DNA of 64,000 bases from Candidatus Obscuribacterales bacterium (GCA_021732085.1 JAKFVQ010000022.1:124001-188000), one strand, 5' to 3'. Positions 44,534-54,339 are shown, counted from the first letter of the stretch. The notes: generated by a model not told the origin, from the sequence alone. Program-made: numbers and translations.

Positions 44534-45031
44534 ATGTCACTTAAGAATTTGCTTGTCAAAGCGGCTTTATTCTTCTCCTTTCCGTTGGGGGTCGCTCCGG
44601 CAGCAATCGCGCAGGACCATGCTTGGGCTGACTTCAACCCATCAACCGGTTCCGTGAATGCAGGAATGGTGTTTCAAGGGCAAGGCGGCGGCAGCAGCGT
44701 GATGTATCAGCCAGGTTCGAATATCGTTCCGGAACCATATTTTTATCCGCAAGGACCACAAATGCCGAATCCAGGAATGGCTGGGATGGGCGGAATGGCG
44801 GGAATGCCCGGTGGTATGGGCGGACAGCAACAAAGCCGGTATCCGAAACAGAAATTGCCTCCGGCTCGTTATGCAACGATGGCAGTAGATATCGGTGCTG
44901 AGGCTGACCCAAATGCAACCTATTTTGGTCTTGGTGGCGGTGTTGCTACTCCGGCCGCTCCACCCGCACCGCCTACTAGACCCATATCAATTGATGAGGG
45001 CATCGATGCCACATTCAACGCGGGTGCTTAG
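44534..45031 (+). CDS. Secreted Gly/Met/Pro-rich hypothetical protein
   Basis: 165 residues. Signal peptide NLLVKAALFFSFPLGVAPAAIAQ, then a short mature protein. The centre is rich in Met, Gly and Pro (NPGMAGMGGMAGMPGGMGGQQQ), and the C-terminus has a Pro/Ala linker (ATPAAPPAPPTRP) and 'ISIDEGIDATFNAGA'. No family is recognised. Met-rich secreted segments sometimes bind copper, but here the Met residues sit in a flexible Gly repeat, so that is speculation. A very strong terminator follows 38 bp after the stop. Confidence 0.72.
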   Translation: MSLKNLLVKAALFFSFPLGVAPAAIAQDHAWADFNPSTGSVNAGMVFQGQGGGSSVMYQPGSNIVPEPYFYPQGPQMPNPGMAGMGGMAGMPGGMGGQQQSRYPKQKLPPARYATMAVDIGAEADPNATYFGLGGGVATPAAPPAPPTRPISIDEGIDATFNAGA

Positions 45032-45068
45032 TTCGAATCTCTTTTGCGTAGAAAGGTCTGGCGACAAC

Positions 45069-45106
45069 ACAAAAGGAACCTAGGGTCTTCCCTAGGTTCC
45101 TTTTGT
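45069..45106. terminator. Strong Rho-independent terminator
   Basis: A perfect 17-bp inverted repeat (ACAAAAGGAACCTAGGG and its complement) closes a TCTT loop. The right arm ends CCTTTTGT, giving a T-run for the plus strand, and the left arm gives one for the minus strand. It ends the secreted-protein transcript and isolates the following kinase operon. Confidence 0.85.
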
Positions 45107-45184
45107 CAATTCACCGATGTGCGAGAACTCTTCATGTGAAAGAATCGAATTGGACCTTGTTGGCGCAATTGCTATTCTCATAAG

Positions 45185-46564
45185 TTGATTGACTCGATCA
45201 CATCTTCGATTATCGGTGAAATAGCAGCATCCGCTTGCTTGTCTGTTTTAGGTCGCTTACCTGTCGGACTTTTAGCTGTCGAAAAAGAACGTCGCCGGCT
45301 TGCAAAAGAATTACACGATGAGATATTGCCGTTGATTGCGCGCTTGAGTCGCTATGTGCAATCAAATTGTGAGCCACGCTTCTCATCGGTTCCCCAGATT
45401 TTGCATAACTTGATCGCTGATATGCGAGATCTTTTAGGAGAATTGCATCCAGTAGATCTGGAGGAACTAGGGCTTGTCTCTGCCTTACATACTATTTGTA
45501 ATAGGTACGCAAGGAAAACCGGTAAATGCGTGCTCTTTGTTCCGATTGGCGCAGAGGAATACATTGAGCCATTGACTGCGCTTTGTTTGTATCGTGCTGT
45601 CCAAGATGTGTTGCTTCGTTTTAGTCATTCGCAAAACGATATTCTCGTGTTGGCATGTGACCTTTCAAATAGCCCCGCTATTAGCGTGCGTTGTGTCGAT
45701 AAATGTGTCACTTCTGCGGATTGGTTGACTAATCCTTCCTGCGTGGGCATGATTTCTTATCGAGCATGGTGCGATTCAATTGGTGCTGAAGTCTGGACTA
45801 TGAGTTCCTCATCCACGTATTGCAATTCAAGTGATCTCGATCCTCAAAAAGGAATCGATGATACTGGGACTTTGAATTATCCTTTCGACTTAACGATATC
45901 GATAACATATTTGCCTGCCGACTACGCATCTAAGACTGAACGCGATGATTTGCTAATGCCAAGCATTGTGGCAGAAGAGCGCAAGCGAATTTCTTCCGAA
46001 GTCTCTGCTCTGATTGTTTCAAACTTTAGCTCGTTGAAGAGGGGATTGAATTGGGTAGCGGATGCAAATATTTCAGCTGCCGTGCATGAGCAATTGTTGG
46101 AAATCGATGGGCGGTTGAAGGAACTATTAATAGGAGCGTATCCTGAATTGATTTCGCAGCAGCCATTAGCAGCCTGTATTAAGCAACTAGCGTTGGCATT
46201 TGAAAACTCAACTGGCATTTTTACTACATTCGAATTGGCCTCGGACATAGGTGAGTCGAAACTTTCCTTCGATGACAAATTCGCCTTGTACAGGATCACA
46301 CAAGAATGCCTCAACAATATAGAGAAGCATTCCTCGGCATCGCACGCAAAAATTACGCTTCGCAGCGGCTCGCAAGACGTCACTCTCCTGATAGAGGATG
46401 ATGGAAAGGGTTTCAACGGGACTGCCTCTTATAACGGGAGAGGTCTGAAAAACATTGCCGAGCGTGCGTCAGAGATAAATGCCGTGATAGCCGTTAGCCG
46501 TGCTAATAGTTATAAAACAGGTACAGCGGTGATGATAACGGTTCAGCATCCTGTGGCTAATTAG
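45185..46564 (+). CDS. Cytosolic sensor kinase built of two complementary half-kinase modules
   Basis: 459 residues from a TTG at 45185; no ATG is available nearby, so the start is uncertain. Module 1 (about 30-240) has the HisKA_3 phospho-acceptor motif ERRRLAKELHDEI with His44. Its ATPase part is degenerate: the N-box Asn is lost (LYRAVQDVLLRFSHS) and no DxGxG follows. Module 2 (about 255-455) has the aligned motif ERKRISSEVSALI, where Ser274 replaces His. Its ATPase is intact, with N-box QECLNNIEKHS (N378), G1 EDDGKGF (405-410) and G2 GRGLKNI (418-424). No membrane helix or sensor domain is seen. Module 2 probably phosphorylates His44. The two genes downstream are an MglA-like GTPase and a response regulator. 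Confidence 0.82.
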   Translation: MIDSITSSIIGEIAASACLSVLGRLPVGLLAVEKERRRLAKELHDEILPLIARLSRYVQSNCEPRFSSVPQILHNLIADMRDLLGELHPVDLEELGLVSALHTICNRYARKTGKCVLFVPIGAEEYIEPLTALCLYRAVQDVLLRFSHSQNDILVLACDLSNSPAISVRCVDKCVTSADWLTNPSCVGMISYRAWCDSIGAEVWTMSSSSTYCNSSDLDPQKGIDDTGTLNYPFDLTISITYLPADYASKTERDDLLMPSIVAEERKRISSEVSALIVSNFSSLKRGLNWVADANISAAVHEQLLEIDGRLKELLIGAYPELISQQPLAACIKQLALAFENSTGIFTTFELASDIGESKLSFDDKFALYRITQECLNNIEKHSSASHAKITLRSGSQDVTLLIEDDGKGFNGTASYNGRGLKNIAERASEINAVIAVSRANSYKTGTAVMITVQHPVAN

Positions 46565-46730
46565 GGTTCACCCCAATTGCATGATGGTCGTGCGCTGAGT
46601 ATCTCCCACGAATCTGCTTGCGATAATCCAAATATGTTGGTGATGGCGCATGTCATTTGTAAGCGCCATGTCGAAGGCTTGGCTTGCGAGTCGTGTCTTC
46701 AGATTGTTGCGCATAAACGCTGGAGGCTCT

Positions 46731-47309
46731 ATGGCACTGATAAATATTCCTGAGCGCGAAATCACTTGTAAGATTGTCTATTATGGAACTGGGTTAGGTG
46801 GCAAGACTGCGAATCTTCGCTACATCTATCGGCAATTATCGCCATCTGCCAGAACTGAGATGGTAAGCCTCGCGACAGAGACTGAGCGCACACTCTTCTT
46901 CGACTATTTAGGATTGGATCTTGGACAGGTGAAAGGATTCACCACGCGCTTTTCGCTCTATACCGTTCCTGGGCAAGTCGAGTATAACGCAAGTCGAAAG
47001 CTGCTTCTCAATGGCGCTGATGGAATTGTATTTGTCGCTGATTCAGATTCTCTAAAGCGGAGAGATAATGTTCTTGCGCTGCAAAATATGATCGAGAATA
47101 TGAGGACATACAACATGACACTCGATTCAGTCCCTTGGATCTTGCAGTATAACAAGCGCGACTTGAGCGGTGCCATGAACATAGATTGTTTGGAATCCGA
47201 TCTCAACTTCAAGCAGGTTCCAAGTTTTGAGGCAATAGCCTCAGAAGGAATTGGAGTCTTCGCCACATTGAAGTGCATGAGCAAGCAAATTTTGAACAGG
47301 CTACAATGA
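46731..47309 (+). CDS. MglA-like small GTPase
   Basis: 192 residues from an ATG with TGGAGG five bases upstream; a longer reading from 46650 lacks such a site. The P-loop is YYGTGLGGKTANL (18-29), matching MglA's GPGLGGKT. 'TVPGQVEYNASRKLLLNGADGIVFVADS' is the MglA switch-II region and following strand, with Gln82. The base-specificity motif is NKRDL (141-145). MglA-type GTPases set cell polarity and direct motility or type IV pili. The gene overlaps the next one by ATGA (47306-47309), so it is translationally coupled to the response regulator. No GAP (MglB/roadblock) gene is adjacent. Confidence 0.92.
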   Translation: MALINIPEREITCKIVYYGTGLGGKTANLRYIYRQLSPSARTEMVSLATETERTLFFDYLGLDLGQVKGFTTRFSLYTVPGQVEYNASRKLLLNGADGIVFVADSDSLKRRDNVLALQNMIENMRTYNMTLDSVPWILQYNKRDLSGAMNIDCLESDLNFKQVPSFEAIASEGIGVFATLKCMSKQILNRLQ

Positions 47310-48031
47310 GCATAGGCGCGTTGGAGGATGTCTCCGTGGGAATTGTAATTGCTGACGATCATAAAAGAGAACGTGCATGGCTGCGTGATCTCTTGCAAAA
47401 TCATTTGTCTGAGTTGGCTCCAGTTTACGAGGCCGAAGATGGTAAGCAAGCATATGAGCTTGCAATTGCGCATCAGCCTCCTCTGGTCTTTCTCGATGTG
47501 GAGATGCCGGTTTTGTCCGGCATCAAATCGGCGGAGAACATTATTCGCGAGTTACCGCAGACCGGTATCATCATTCTCTCCAATCATTCGGATGAGGTAT
47601 TCATTCGGAAACTTTGGAAGATTGTGCCGGCGGACAGTGCTTTTGCATATGTGCTTAAGGACTCAACTGATCAACAAGTCATTGATGCTGCGCGTGCCGT
47701 TGTGAGCGGCGACTGCTGGATTCACCCGCGCGTTCAGAGGATTGCTCGACGTGTTGAAAATGGTAGCACCGCACTGACGGAAGCGGAGTTTCAAGTGCTC
47801 GCGCACATCGCCATGGGCTTGACTGATAAAGGAATCTCACGCCGATTGTTCATCACGGAGAAGGCGGTGCAAGCGCGTCTAAAGTGCTTGTATACGAAAT
47901 TGGGCATTCCTATAAAAGGTGGCACAGAAGAGGACGAGTTCAACCACCGATGCAGAGCGCTGAACGTTGGATATCGCCGGGGGCTGATCAACCGCGGAGA
48001 ACTGGAAGACTGGGAAGAGAATCTTTTGTAG
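47306..48031 (+). CDS. NarL/LuxR-type response regulator with C-terminal extension
   Basis: 241 residues, with the start inside the GTPase stop (ATGA). Receiver domain: acidic pair IADDH, phospho-acceptor D64 in VFLDVEMP, and K118 in AYVLKDS. The C-terminal LuxR-type helix-turn-helix is 'ALTEAEFQVLAHIAMGLTDKGISRRLFITEKAVQARLKCLYTKLGI'. After the domain comes an extra 45-residue tail, 'DEFNHRCRALNVGYRRGLINRGELEDWEENLL'. A matching tail is found in the regulator at 60982-61740. It is the probable target of the bipartite kinase upstream. Confidence 0.9.
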   Translation: MSIGALEDVSVGIVIADDHKRERAWLRDLLQNHLSELAPVYEAEDGKQAYELAIAHQPPLVFLDVEMPVLSGIKSAENIIRELPQTGIIILSNHSDEVFIRKLWKIVPADSAFAYVLKDSTDQQVIDAARAVVSGDCWIHPRVQRIARRVENGSTALTEAEFQVLAHIAMGLTDKGISRRLFITEKAVQARLKCLYTKLGIPIKGGTEEDEFNHRCRALNVGYRRGLINRGELEDWEENLL

Positions 48032-48315
48032 CCGTTGAATCATGCAGTCTTTCGCTCTGTCTCCAAAATACTAGCTCCTTTGGAACCGTTGTCGTTCTTC
48101 GTTGTGTTTTAGCGGACGGGAATCGCGGACTCCCCCCTCTAATGGCCGATTAGTGTCTGTGTCAATTATGGGTTGGCCCAATGGTCTGCAGATTCTACTG
48201 ATGCGCCACAGGCAATCCCCACCTTACAATCTCCCTGGGAAAGGGTAAAAATGGATGTGCCGAAGTATTTCGGTTCGCCTTAGCTTGAACGTGGTGGGCA
48301 ATCACAGGGTGCACA

Positions 48316-49602
48316 ATGGATAAGAATCTAGCTAACAGGGAGCTGCTCGATACAAGCATGTTCGACGATACTCTTGGTCAGAAGCTGAGTCGAGAAGCCG
48401 ATCTCCTTAATGGTCTACCCGGCAAAACGTATAAAGCTGCAGAGACAACTCTGCTCAAAGAACCAGAACGGGTGGCGATTGGCGTTGGATCCGGCATCGC
48501 GATTGCAGCCGTGCTTGCTGCCGCCAATAAAAATCCTGCACTCCTGGGCGAGAAAGCGATGCCATATGTACAGAAAGTGGTGGAAAAGGCGCCAACGGCG
48601 TTCGCTTGGCTCATGGCTTTGGACGTCAGTACGCGCGTTGGATTACCGATGCTCGACACGTGGAAGGATGCGAAGAAGCATGAGACTGCCAAAGACAACC
48701 TTGGCAGCAATCTGGGCAGTGCAATCGTAGATTACACCGCTGGCTTTGTCGGTGCTTACCCTGGCTTTAAGATGGGCGCGAGAATGGTCTCCGCTTACGA
48801 GGCAAAAGCTCCTGTATTCGAAGCAAAGCCTTCGGAGCGCATTGGACAATCACCGAGAGAGGTTGATAAGCCGGAGCAGTTTGTCAGCACGAAAGAAGAT
48901 AAAGTTGCAGATGACGTCGTGACGTTGTACGAAAAGTCGTTCCCAAAAGAGGAGCGTCAGCCGACTGCTGAAGTGAAAGAGTTGATAGATAGCGGGCGAA
49001 TCATCTTGCACACCACACGTGATGGCGATGGCAAGCTGCACGCTTTCTCTTTTACATCAATGCACGACGAGACGGCGTTCAAGTTTGCCAATTTGGATTT
49101 TATTGCGACAGAGCCGGGCGTTCATTCTAAAGGAATAGGATCTCTTCATGCAAAACGCTTGAATGAGTTGGTAAAAACGGAGCGTCCTGAGTTGCTTGGT
49201 ATGACGCTTGAGATGGAAGCTGTTGCCGAGAAGGGCTTGGATCCAGAAGTCTTCGCAGTGCGTCAGCGACGGGCTACATTCTACGATCGCTTGGACGCGC
49301 CCAATACAAATGTGAACTACAAGATTCTGGACTTCGAGGATCCGTCCTACCGCGGCCCGGCTGAATGGCGCGCTTGGATCTACAATCGAGACAGGTTCAA
49401 CCCAGTGAACGCAGCAAGACTTATGTTAACTGATGAGGGTGGTTATGGACTGGCTGCTTCGAATAAAGCCGTAAGAGAATTCGATAAGGCCAACGGCTTC
49501 TGGGAGCCGCTCGACACCAAGTTATCGCAACTTGGACTGGCGACGATGACGCGTTCCAATTATGAGCGTATGAAAGAGCATCTGAAGGCAAAAGGAAACT
49601 AG
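48316..49602 (+). CDS. Membrane-associated protein with C-terminal GNAT-like domain
   Basis: 428 residues. The N-terminal 160 residues carry two or three hydrophobic segments rich in Gly and Ala (VAIGVGSGIAIAAVLAAANKN, FAWLMALDVSTRVGLPML, AIVDYTAGFVGAYPGFKMG), like small-residue membrane helices. The C-terminal part (about 200-380) looks like a GNAT acetyltransferase: 'VVTLYEKSFPKEERQPTAEV', a beta strand pair, 'LDFIATEPGVHSKGIGSLHAKRLNEL' with the acetyl-CoA loop H-S-K-G-I-G, then 'FYDRLDAPN'. The substrate is unknown. A GNAT joined to a membrane part is unusual. The stop codon overlaps a hairpin. Confidence 0.72.
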   Translation: MDKNLANRELLDTSMFDDTLGQKLSREADLLNGLPGKTYKAAETTLLKEPERVAIGVGSGIAIAAVLAAANKNPALLGEKAMPYVQKVVEKAPTAFAWLMALDVSTRVGLPMLDTWKDAKKHETAKDNLGSNLGSAIVDYTAGFVGAYPGFKMGARMVSAYEAKAPVFEAKPSERIGQSPREVDKPEQFVSTKEDKVADDVVTLYEKSFPKEERQPTAEVKELIDSGRIILHTTRDGDGKLHAFSFTSMHDETAFKFANLDFIATEPGVHSKGIGSLHAKRLNELVKTERPELLGMTLEMEAVAEKGLDPEVFAVRQRRATFYDRLDAPNTNVNYKILDFEDPSYRGPAEWRAWIYNRDRFNPVNAARLMLTDEGGYGLAASNKAVREFDKANGFWEPLDTKLSQLGLATMTRSNYERMKEHLKAKGN

Positions 49603-49620
49603 ATCGAAATCTAGTTTCCT
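49593..49620. terminator. Hairpin terminator overlapping the stop codon
   Basis: A perfect 12-bp inverted repeat AGGAAACTAGAT / ATCTAGTTTCCT closes the tetraloop CGAA. The TAG stop of the GNAT-like gene lies inside its left arm. No long T-run follows on the plus strand. Confidence 0.6.
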
Positions 49621-49704
49621 CGGGGAAGCAAGACTACGATTCCGCTTCCAAGAGTATCTCGAGTCCAGTTCCGAGAATCGCATTTAGAAAAGAGGATTGC
49701 TTTC

Positions 49705-49819
49705 TGCAATGGGAGTTCGGAAGATTCTAGCGAGCTTGAGATGCTCTGCAATGGGAGATAGTATTTAGCGAGCCTGAGATGCCGCTGCAATGGGAGCGCG
49801 GACTTCCAGTCCGCTTCGA
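49705..49819. repeat. Tandem TGCAATGGGAG repeats ending in covarying hairpin
   Basis: TGCAATGGGAG begins at 49705, 49747 and 49786. Units one and two share AGCGAGC(T/C)TGAGATGC after the motif. Unit three instead carries the hairpin stem GCGGAC (49798-49803) / GTCCGC (49809-49814) with loop TTCCA, then TTCGAA. The hairpin is the counterpart of the one at 6469-6485. The block lies between a GNAT-like gene and an alcohol dehydrogenase gene. Confidence 0.6.
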
Positions 49820-49888
49820 ATCTTTTCGAAGTAGCTGGATTCACAGCATTGCTTTTGCGAATCCAGCCACATCGAAAAAGTCGATCGA

Positions 49889-50947
49889 TTACTTCAATGA
49901 ATTGATATCGATTACGAACCGGTAGCGAATGTCGCTCTTCAGAAGGCGCTCGTATGCCTCATTAACCTGGTCGATTGTAATTACTTCGATATCTGCGGTG
50001 ATATTGTGCTTTCCGCAGAAGTCGAGCATTTCTTGCGTTTCTGGAAGTCCACCGATGGTTGATCCAGCCAAAGCCTTTCGCCCTGGAATTATGCTGAATG
50101 GATTTACGGGCAGGTCTTCTGCCGGTGCTCCGACAAGAACCATCGTGCCGTCACGCTTAAGCATCGACATGTATGTATTCATATCAGCTGCTGATGACAC
50201 TGTATTGATGATCAAATCAAATCGGTTACGAGCACCTTTTAAAGATGCCTCGTCGGATGACGCGACATAATTCTTCGCGCCCATCTTTTCCGCATCGGCT
50301 TTTTTGTTGAAGCTGCGGCTGATAACCGTAACTTCCGCTCCCATTGCGTTAGCAATCTTCACCGCCATGTGTCCTAGTCCGCCAAGTCCAACAACCGCGA
50401 CCGACTTACCCGGACCTGCGTTCCAATGGCTGAGCGGTGAGTATGTTGTAATACCAGCGCACAATAATGGAGCAGCTTTATCGAGCGGAATGTTATCCGG
50501 AATTTTTACGACAAAGCGATCGAGAACAGTGATTTTGTCTGAGTAGCCACCATAAGTTGGAGTAACTCCATCTAGTTCCAGGTCGTTGTAGGTGAGCGCT
50601 AATTTCTTTTCGCAGTACTGTTCCAAACCTTCGTTGCAAGATCCGCATTCCTTGCAAGAGTCAACCAAGCAGCCGACTCCTACGCGATCTCCTGCTTTGA
50701 ATTTGGTCACTTTCGAGCCGACTCTTTCGACAACGCCTGCAATCTCGTGTCCAGGCACCATTGGGAAAATGCTATTGCCCCACTCGGCAAGCACCTGGTG
50801 AACATCTGAGTGACAGATTCCACAGTATTTTACATCGATGAGAACATCGTTCGGTCCGGGCTCACGGCGTTGAATTTCAAATGGTTTGAGATCTTCGCCT
50901 GGCGCGGCTGCTGCATATGCTTTTGTTTTTATTGCTGTTTGAACCAT
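49889..50947 (-). CDS. Zinc-dependent NAD(P) alcohol/aldehyde reductase (YahK/CAD-type)
   Basis: 352 residues of the medium-chain dehydrogenase family. The catalytic zinc ligands are C42 (YCGICHSDVH) and H67-E68 (PGHEIAG). The structural zinc site is CKECGSCNEGLEQYC (C98, C101, C104, C112). The Rossmann loop is VVGLGGLGHMAVKIA. 'GICHSDVH' and 'GGYSDKITV' are typical of the YahK/cinnamyl-alcohol-dehydrogenase group, which usually prefers NADPH and reduces aldehydes. It lies about 90 bp downstream of the aldo/keto reductase gene on the same strand, and a divergent AraC-family regulator is beyond that: an aldehyde-detoxification set. Confidence 0.94.
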   Translation of the reverse strand: MVQTAIKTKAYAAAAPGEDLKPFEIQRREPGPNDVLIDVKYCGICHSDVHQVLAEWGNSIFPMVPGHEIAGVVERVGSKVTKFKAGDRVGVGCLVDSCKECGSCNEGLEQYCEKKLALTYNDLELDGVTPTYGGYSDKITVLDRFVVKIPDNIPLDKAAPLLCAGITTYSPLSHWNAGPGKSVAVVGLGGLGHMAVKIANAMGAEVTVISRSFNKKADAEKMGAKNYVASSDEASLKGARNRFDLIINTVSSAADMNTYMSMLKRDGTMVLVGAPAEDLPVNPFSIIPGRKALAGSTIGGLPETQEMLDFCGKHNITADIEVITIDQVNEAYERLLKSDIRYRFVIDINSLK

Positions 50948-51036
50948 GATATCGTTCCTTATTTTTGTCCGGGATTATGTGAGGGCTGCAACAGCTTTTT
51001 GGCTGGCAATGCTGCCCTTCGATTCTTTGTGTGTGA

Positions 51037-52173
<1,137 letters not shown>

Positions 52174-52286
52174 TTAAAACTACAACCTTCACAATCGATA
52201 GTTCAATGATATGCTTAATTATGGCTCGGTTCTATAACAAAATTCCAAAATGATTGGATAATCCTCCGAGCTTTTGTGAAACGAAA

Positions 52287-53204
52287 ATGATGGATATCAG
52301 AGACAATCGAAACGAAGAGAACCGAAACGAGCTGGTCGAGCGGCTGGCGGGAAGGTGTAAAAACGATGGGCCAAATCCTGTCGCGCAAGACCTACACTTC
52401 TTCCGGCATTCGAACCCAAGTCAGCCCGTCCATGGCGTCTACTCGCCGTCGATCTGTATCATCGCGCAGGGCGCTAAAGAAGTGCTCTTGGGTGAGGAGC
52501 GTTTTCGCTATGATCCGGCGAACTACTTGCTTTGTTCCTTGGACGTGCCAGTGGTATCACAAGTTGTGGATGCCACACCGGAAAAGCCGTATCTTGGATT
52601 GAAGTTCGATCTTGATCCTACTCTTATTGCATCAGTTAGCGTTGAGGCAGGCATCTCGCCGATCCGCTCGGAGTCCAGCGTCAAGTCAATTGCCGTGAGC
52701 CAACTGGAAGGCGATCTTTTGGATGCCTTTGTGCGCCTGATCAGGTTGTTGGATTCACCATCTGATTATCGTGTGATATCGCCTCTGGTGACCCGCGAAA
52801 TTATCTATCGTTTGTTGACCAGTGATCAAGGAGCACGTCTTCGCCAGATGGCAGTGTTCGGCGGCAACACGAACAGGATCACACGAGCGGTGCAAACTCT
52901 GCGCACACGTTTTAACGAGTCTTTAAATATCGAAGATATGGCGAGTGATCTGGGGATGAGCGTGTCGAGTTTCCATCAGCATTTTAAGACCGCGACATCG
53001 ATGAGCCCTTTGCAGTTTCAGAAGTTGCTGCGACTGCAGGAGGCGCGAAGATTGCTACTCACAGAAGATATGGATGCAAGCAGCGCTGCCGTCCGCGTCG
53101 GATATGACGATGCATCCCAATTCACCCGAGAGTACAAGCGCCTCTTCGGTGACCCACCAATGCGAGATGTGCAACGTTTCAAACGCGTCGCCGAAGTTAG
53201 TTAA
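52287..53204 (+). CDS. AraC-family regulator (YqhC-like)
   Basis: About 305 residues from the paired ATGs at 52287/52290; a TTG at 52254 is an alternative. The N-terminal domain is of the AraC_N type (pfam06719): 'GVYSPSICIIAQGAKEVLLGEERFRYDPANYLLCSLDVPVVSQV'. The C-terminal pair of helix-turn-helix motifs is 'LNIEDMASDLGMSVSSFHQHFKTATSMSPLQFQKLLRLQEARRLL' and 'AAVRVGYDDASQFTREYKRLFGDPPMRDV'. In E. coli the related YqhC activates yqhD (alcohol dehydrogenase) and dkgA (aldo/keto reductase) in response to aldehydes. The same two enzyme types lie divergently here, so it is likely their activator. Confidence 0.9.
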   Translation: MMDIRDNRNEENRNELVERLAGRCKNDGPNPVAQDLHFFRHSNPSQPVHGVYSPSICIIAQGAKEVLLGEERFRYDPANYLLCSLDVPVVSQVVDATPEKPYLGLKFDLDPTLIASVSVEAGISPIRSESSVKSIAVSQLEGDLLDAFVRLIRLLDSPSDYRVISPLVTREIIYRLLTSDQGARLRQMAVFGGNTNRITRAVQTLRTRFNESLNIEDMASDLGMSVSSFHQHFKTATSMSPLQFQKLLRLQEARRLLLTEDMDASSAAVRVGYDDASQFTREYKRLFGDPPMRDVQRFKRVAEVS

Positions 53205-53249
53205 ATCAATTGCTGTCAGTCGGTTCGAATGCCATAGCCGATTTGCCTT

Positions 53250-53305
53250 TCCGCACGTTTTGCGGAGAATAAGACTCTAATCTCCGCAAGAACTGCGGAG
53301 ATTAG
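53250..53305. terminator. Two adjacent hairpins between convergent genes
   Basis: TCCGCA (53250-53255) pairs with TGCGGA (53261-53266) over a 5-base loop. Just after it, CTAATCTCCGCA (53277-53288) pairs perfectly with TGCGGAGATTAG (53294-53305) over AGAAC. Both share a TCCGCA/TGCGGA core. They lie between the AraC-type gene and the M28 peptidase gene and probably end both transcripts. Confidence 0.7.
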
Positions 53306-53348
53306 CTCGAAATTGTCTGCTAGCAAGCGTATTCAGTCGCTATACTAA

Positions 53349-54335
53349 CTATTCTTTGGCTTCGGACGATAGTTTTTGAATGACCTCACATATTCCATCA
53401 GTGAGAACTGCGAGTTGATCGAAACAAATTTTGTCTGGCGTATCCGTACTTGCATGATAATGCTCGTACCGGAAATAGGCGGTATCAGTGATCATGATTG
53501 CAGGATAACCGAGCGACCAAAAATTCTGGTGATCGGAGAAGTCGACAGGGCGCATAGTCTCGGGCGCGCTGAACGCGAGCGATGGAAATCGCACCGAATC
53601 ACGAAAATAGGGTATCGAATTCTTTAGCAGTGGTTCAGATGCAATATTTGATGAAATGAACGTTATGAAGTTTGCCTTATCGCAACCAACAGAATCAAAC
53701 TCCTGTGATGGAAATCGTTGTGATTTCGATTGATTTGTATAGTATCCGATCGTTTCTAGGCAGAGCATCGCATTTATTTGTTCGCCTTTTCGATGGCACG
53801 CGTTTGCATATTGCCGACTCCCCATCTCATTGGTTCTGGAATAAGGCTGTTCTTCATTCGTAAAGGCAACGAACCTGATCGTCCTTTCCAAACTTCCTCG
53901 TAGTAGTAACAATTTGGATAGTTCAAGCAATGCTGCAACTCCGCTTGCATTGTCATTCGCTCCCGGCGAATCATATTCAGTGTCATAATGCGCACCAACG
54001 ATAATTATTTCGTCTGGAATCGTGTTGCCCTTGATTTCCGCGATGATATTTCTAGTCTTTTGAATGGAGGGATAAGGGGATTTCCTCGTATCCATAGAAA
54101 TAACTTCGGTATTGAAGTATTGACTTTCAGGAGCATAGCCGGCCTTTTTGAAAACGTATTCAATGTATTCGGCAGATTTTAAGAGTCCAGCCGGCGCGCG
54201 TGTAAGGCTGCGAGCTCCGATGTCTCCCGCCAACATCCAAATGTGTTCCTTCAAGTTTGAGCAAATACTCTGTTGCTTGCCAGATAAGCGAACATCTTCG
54301 ACATTGAATAAATCAGCTGAGATATAGGAAATCAT
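53349..54335 (-). CDS. M28-family metallopeptidase (aminopeptidase-like)
   Basis: 328 residues. The metal-binding motifs of M28 peptidases are visible: His and Asp in IIIVGAHYDTEYDSPGANDNASGVAALLELS, the catalytic Glu with metal-binding Glu in AFTNEEQPY, and a late His in 'RYEHYHASTDTPDKI'. The order H-D, E-E, D, H matches a two-zinc aminopeptidase. No signal peptide is evident. It begins 4 bp after the end of the SDR gene on the same strand, so the two are one operon. The stop is followed by the twin hairpins. Confidence 0.9.
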   Translation of the reverse strand: MISYISADLFNVEDVRLSGKQQSICSNLKEHIWMLAGDIGARSLTRAPAGLLKSAEYIEYVFKKAGYAPESQYFNTEVISMDTRKSPYPSIQKTRNIIAEIKGNTIPDEIIIVGAHYDTEYDSPGANDNASGVAALLELSKLLLLRGSLERTIRFVAFTNEEQPYSRTNEMGSRQYANACHRKGEQINAMLCLETIGYYTNQSKSQRFPSQEFDSVGCDKANFITFISSNIASEPLLKNSIPYFRDSVRFPSLAFSAPETMRPVDFSDHQNFWSLGYPAIMITDTAYFRYEHYHASTDTPDKICFDQLAVLTDGICEVIQKLSSEAKE

Positions 54336-54339
54336 ATCG

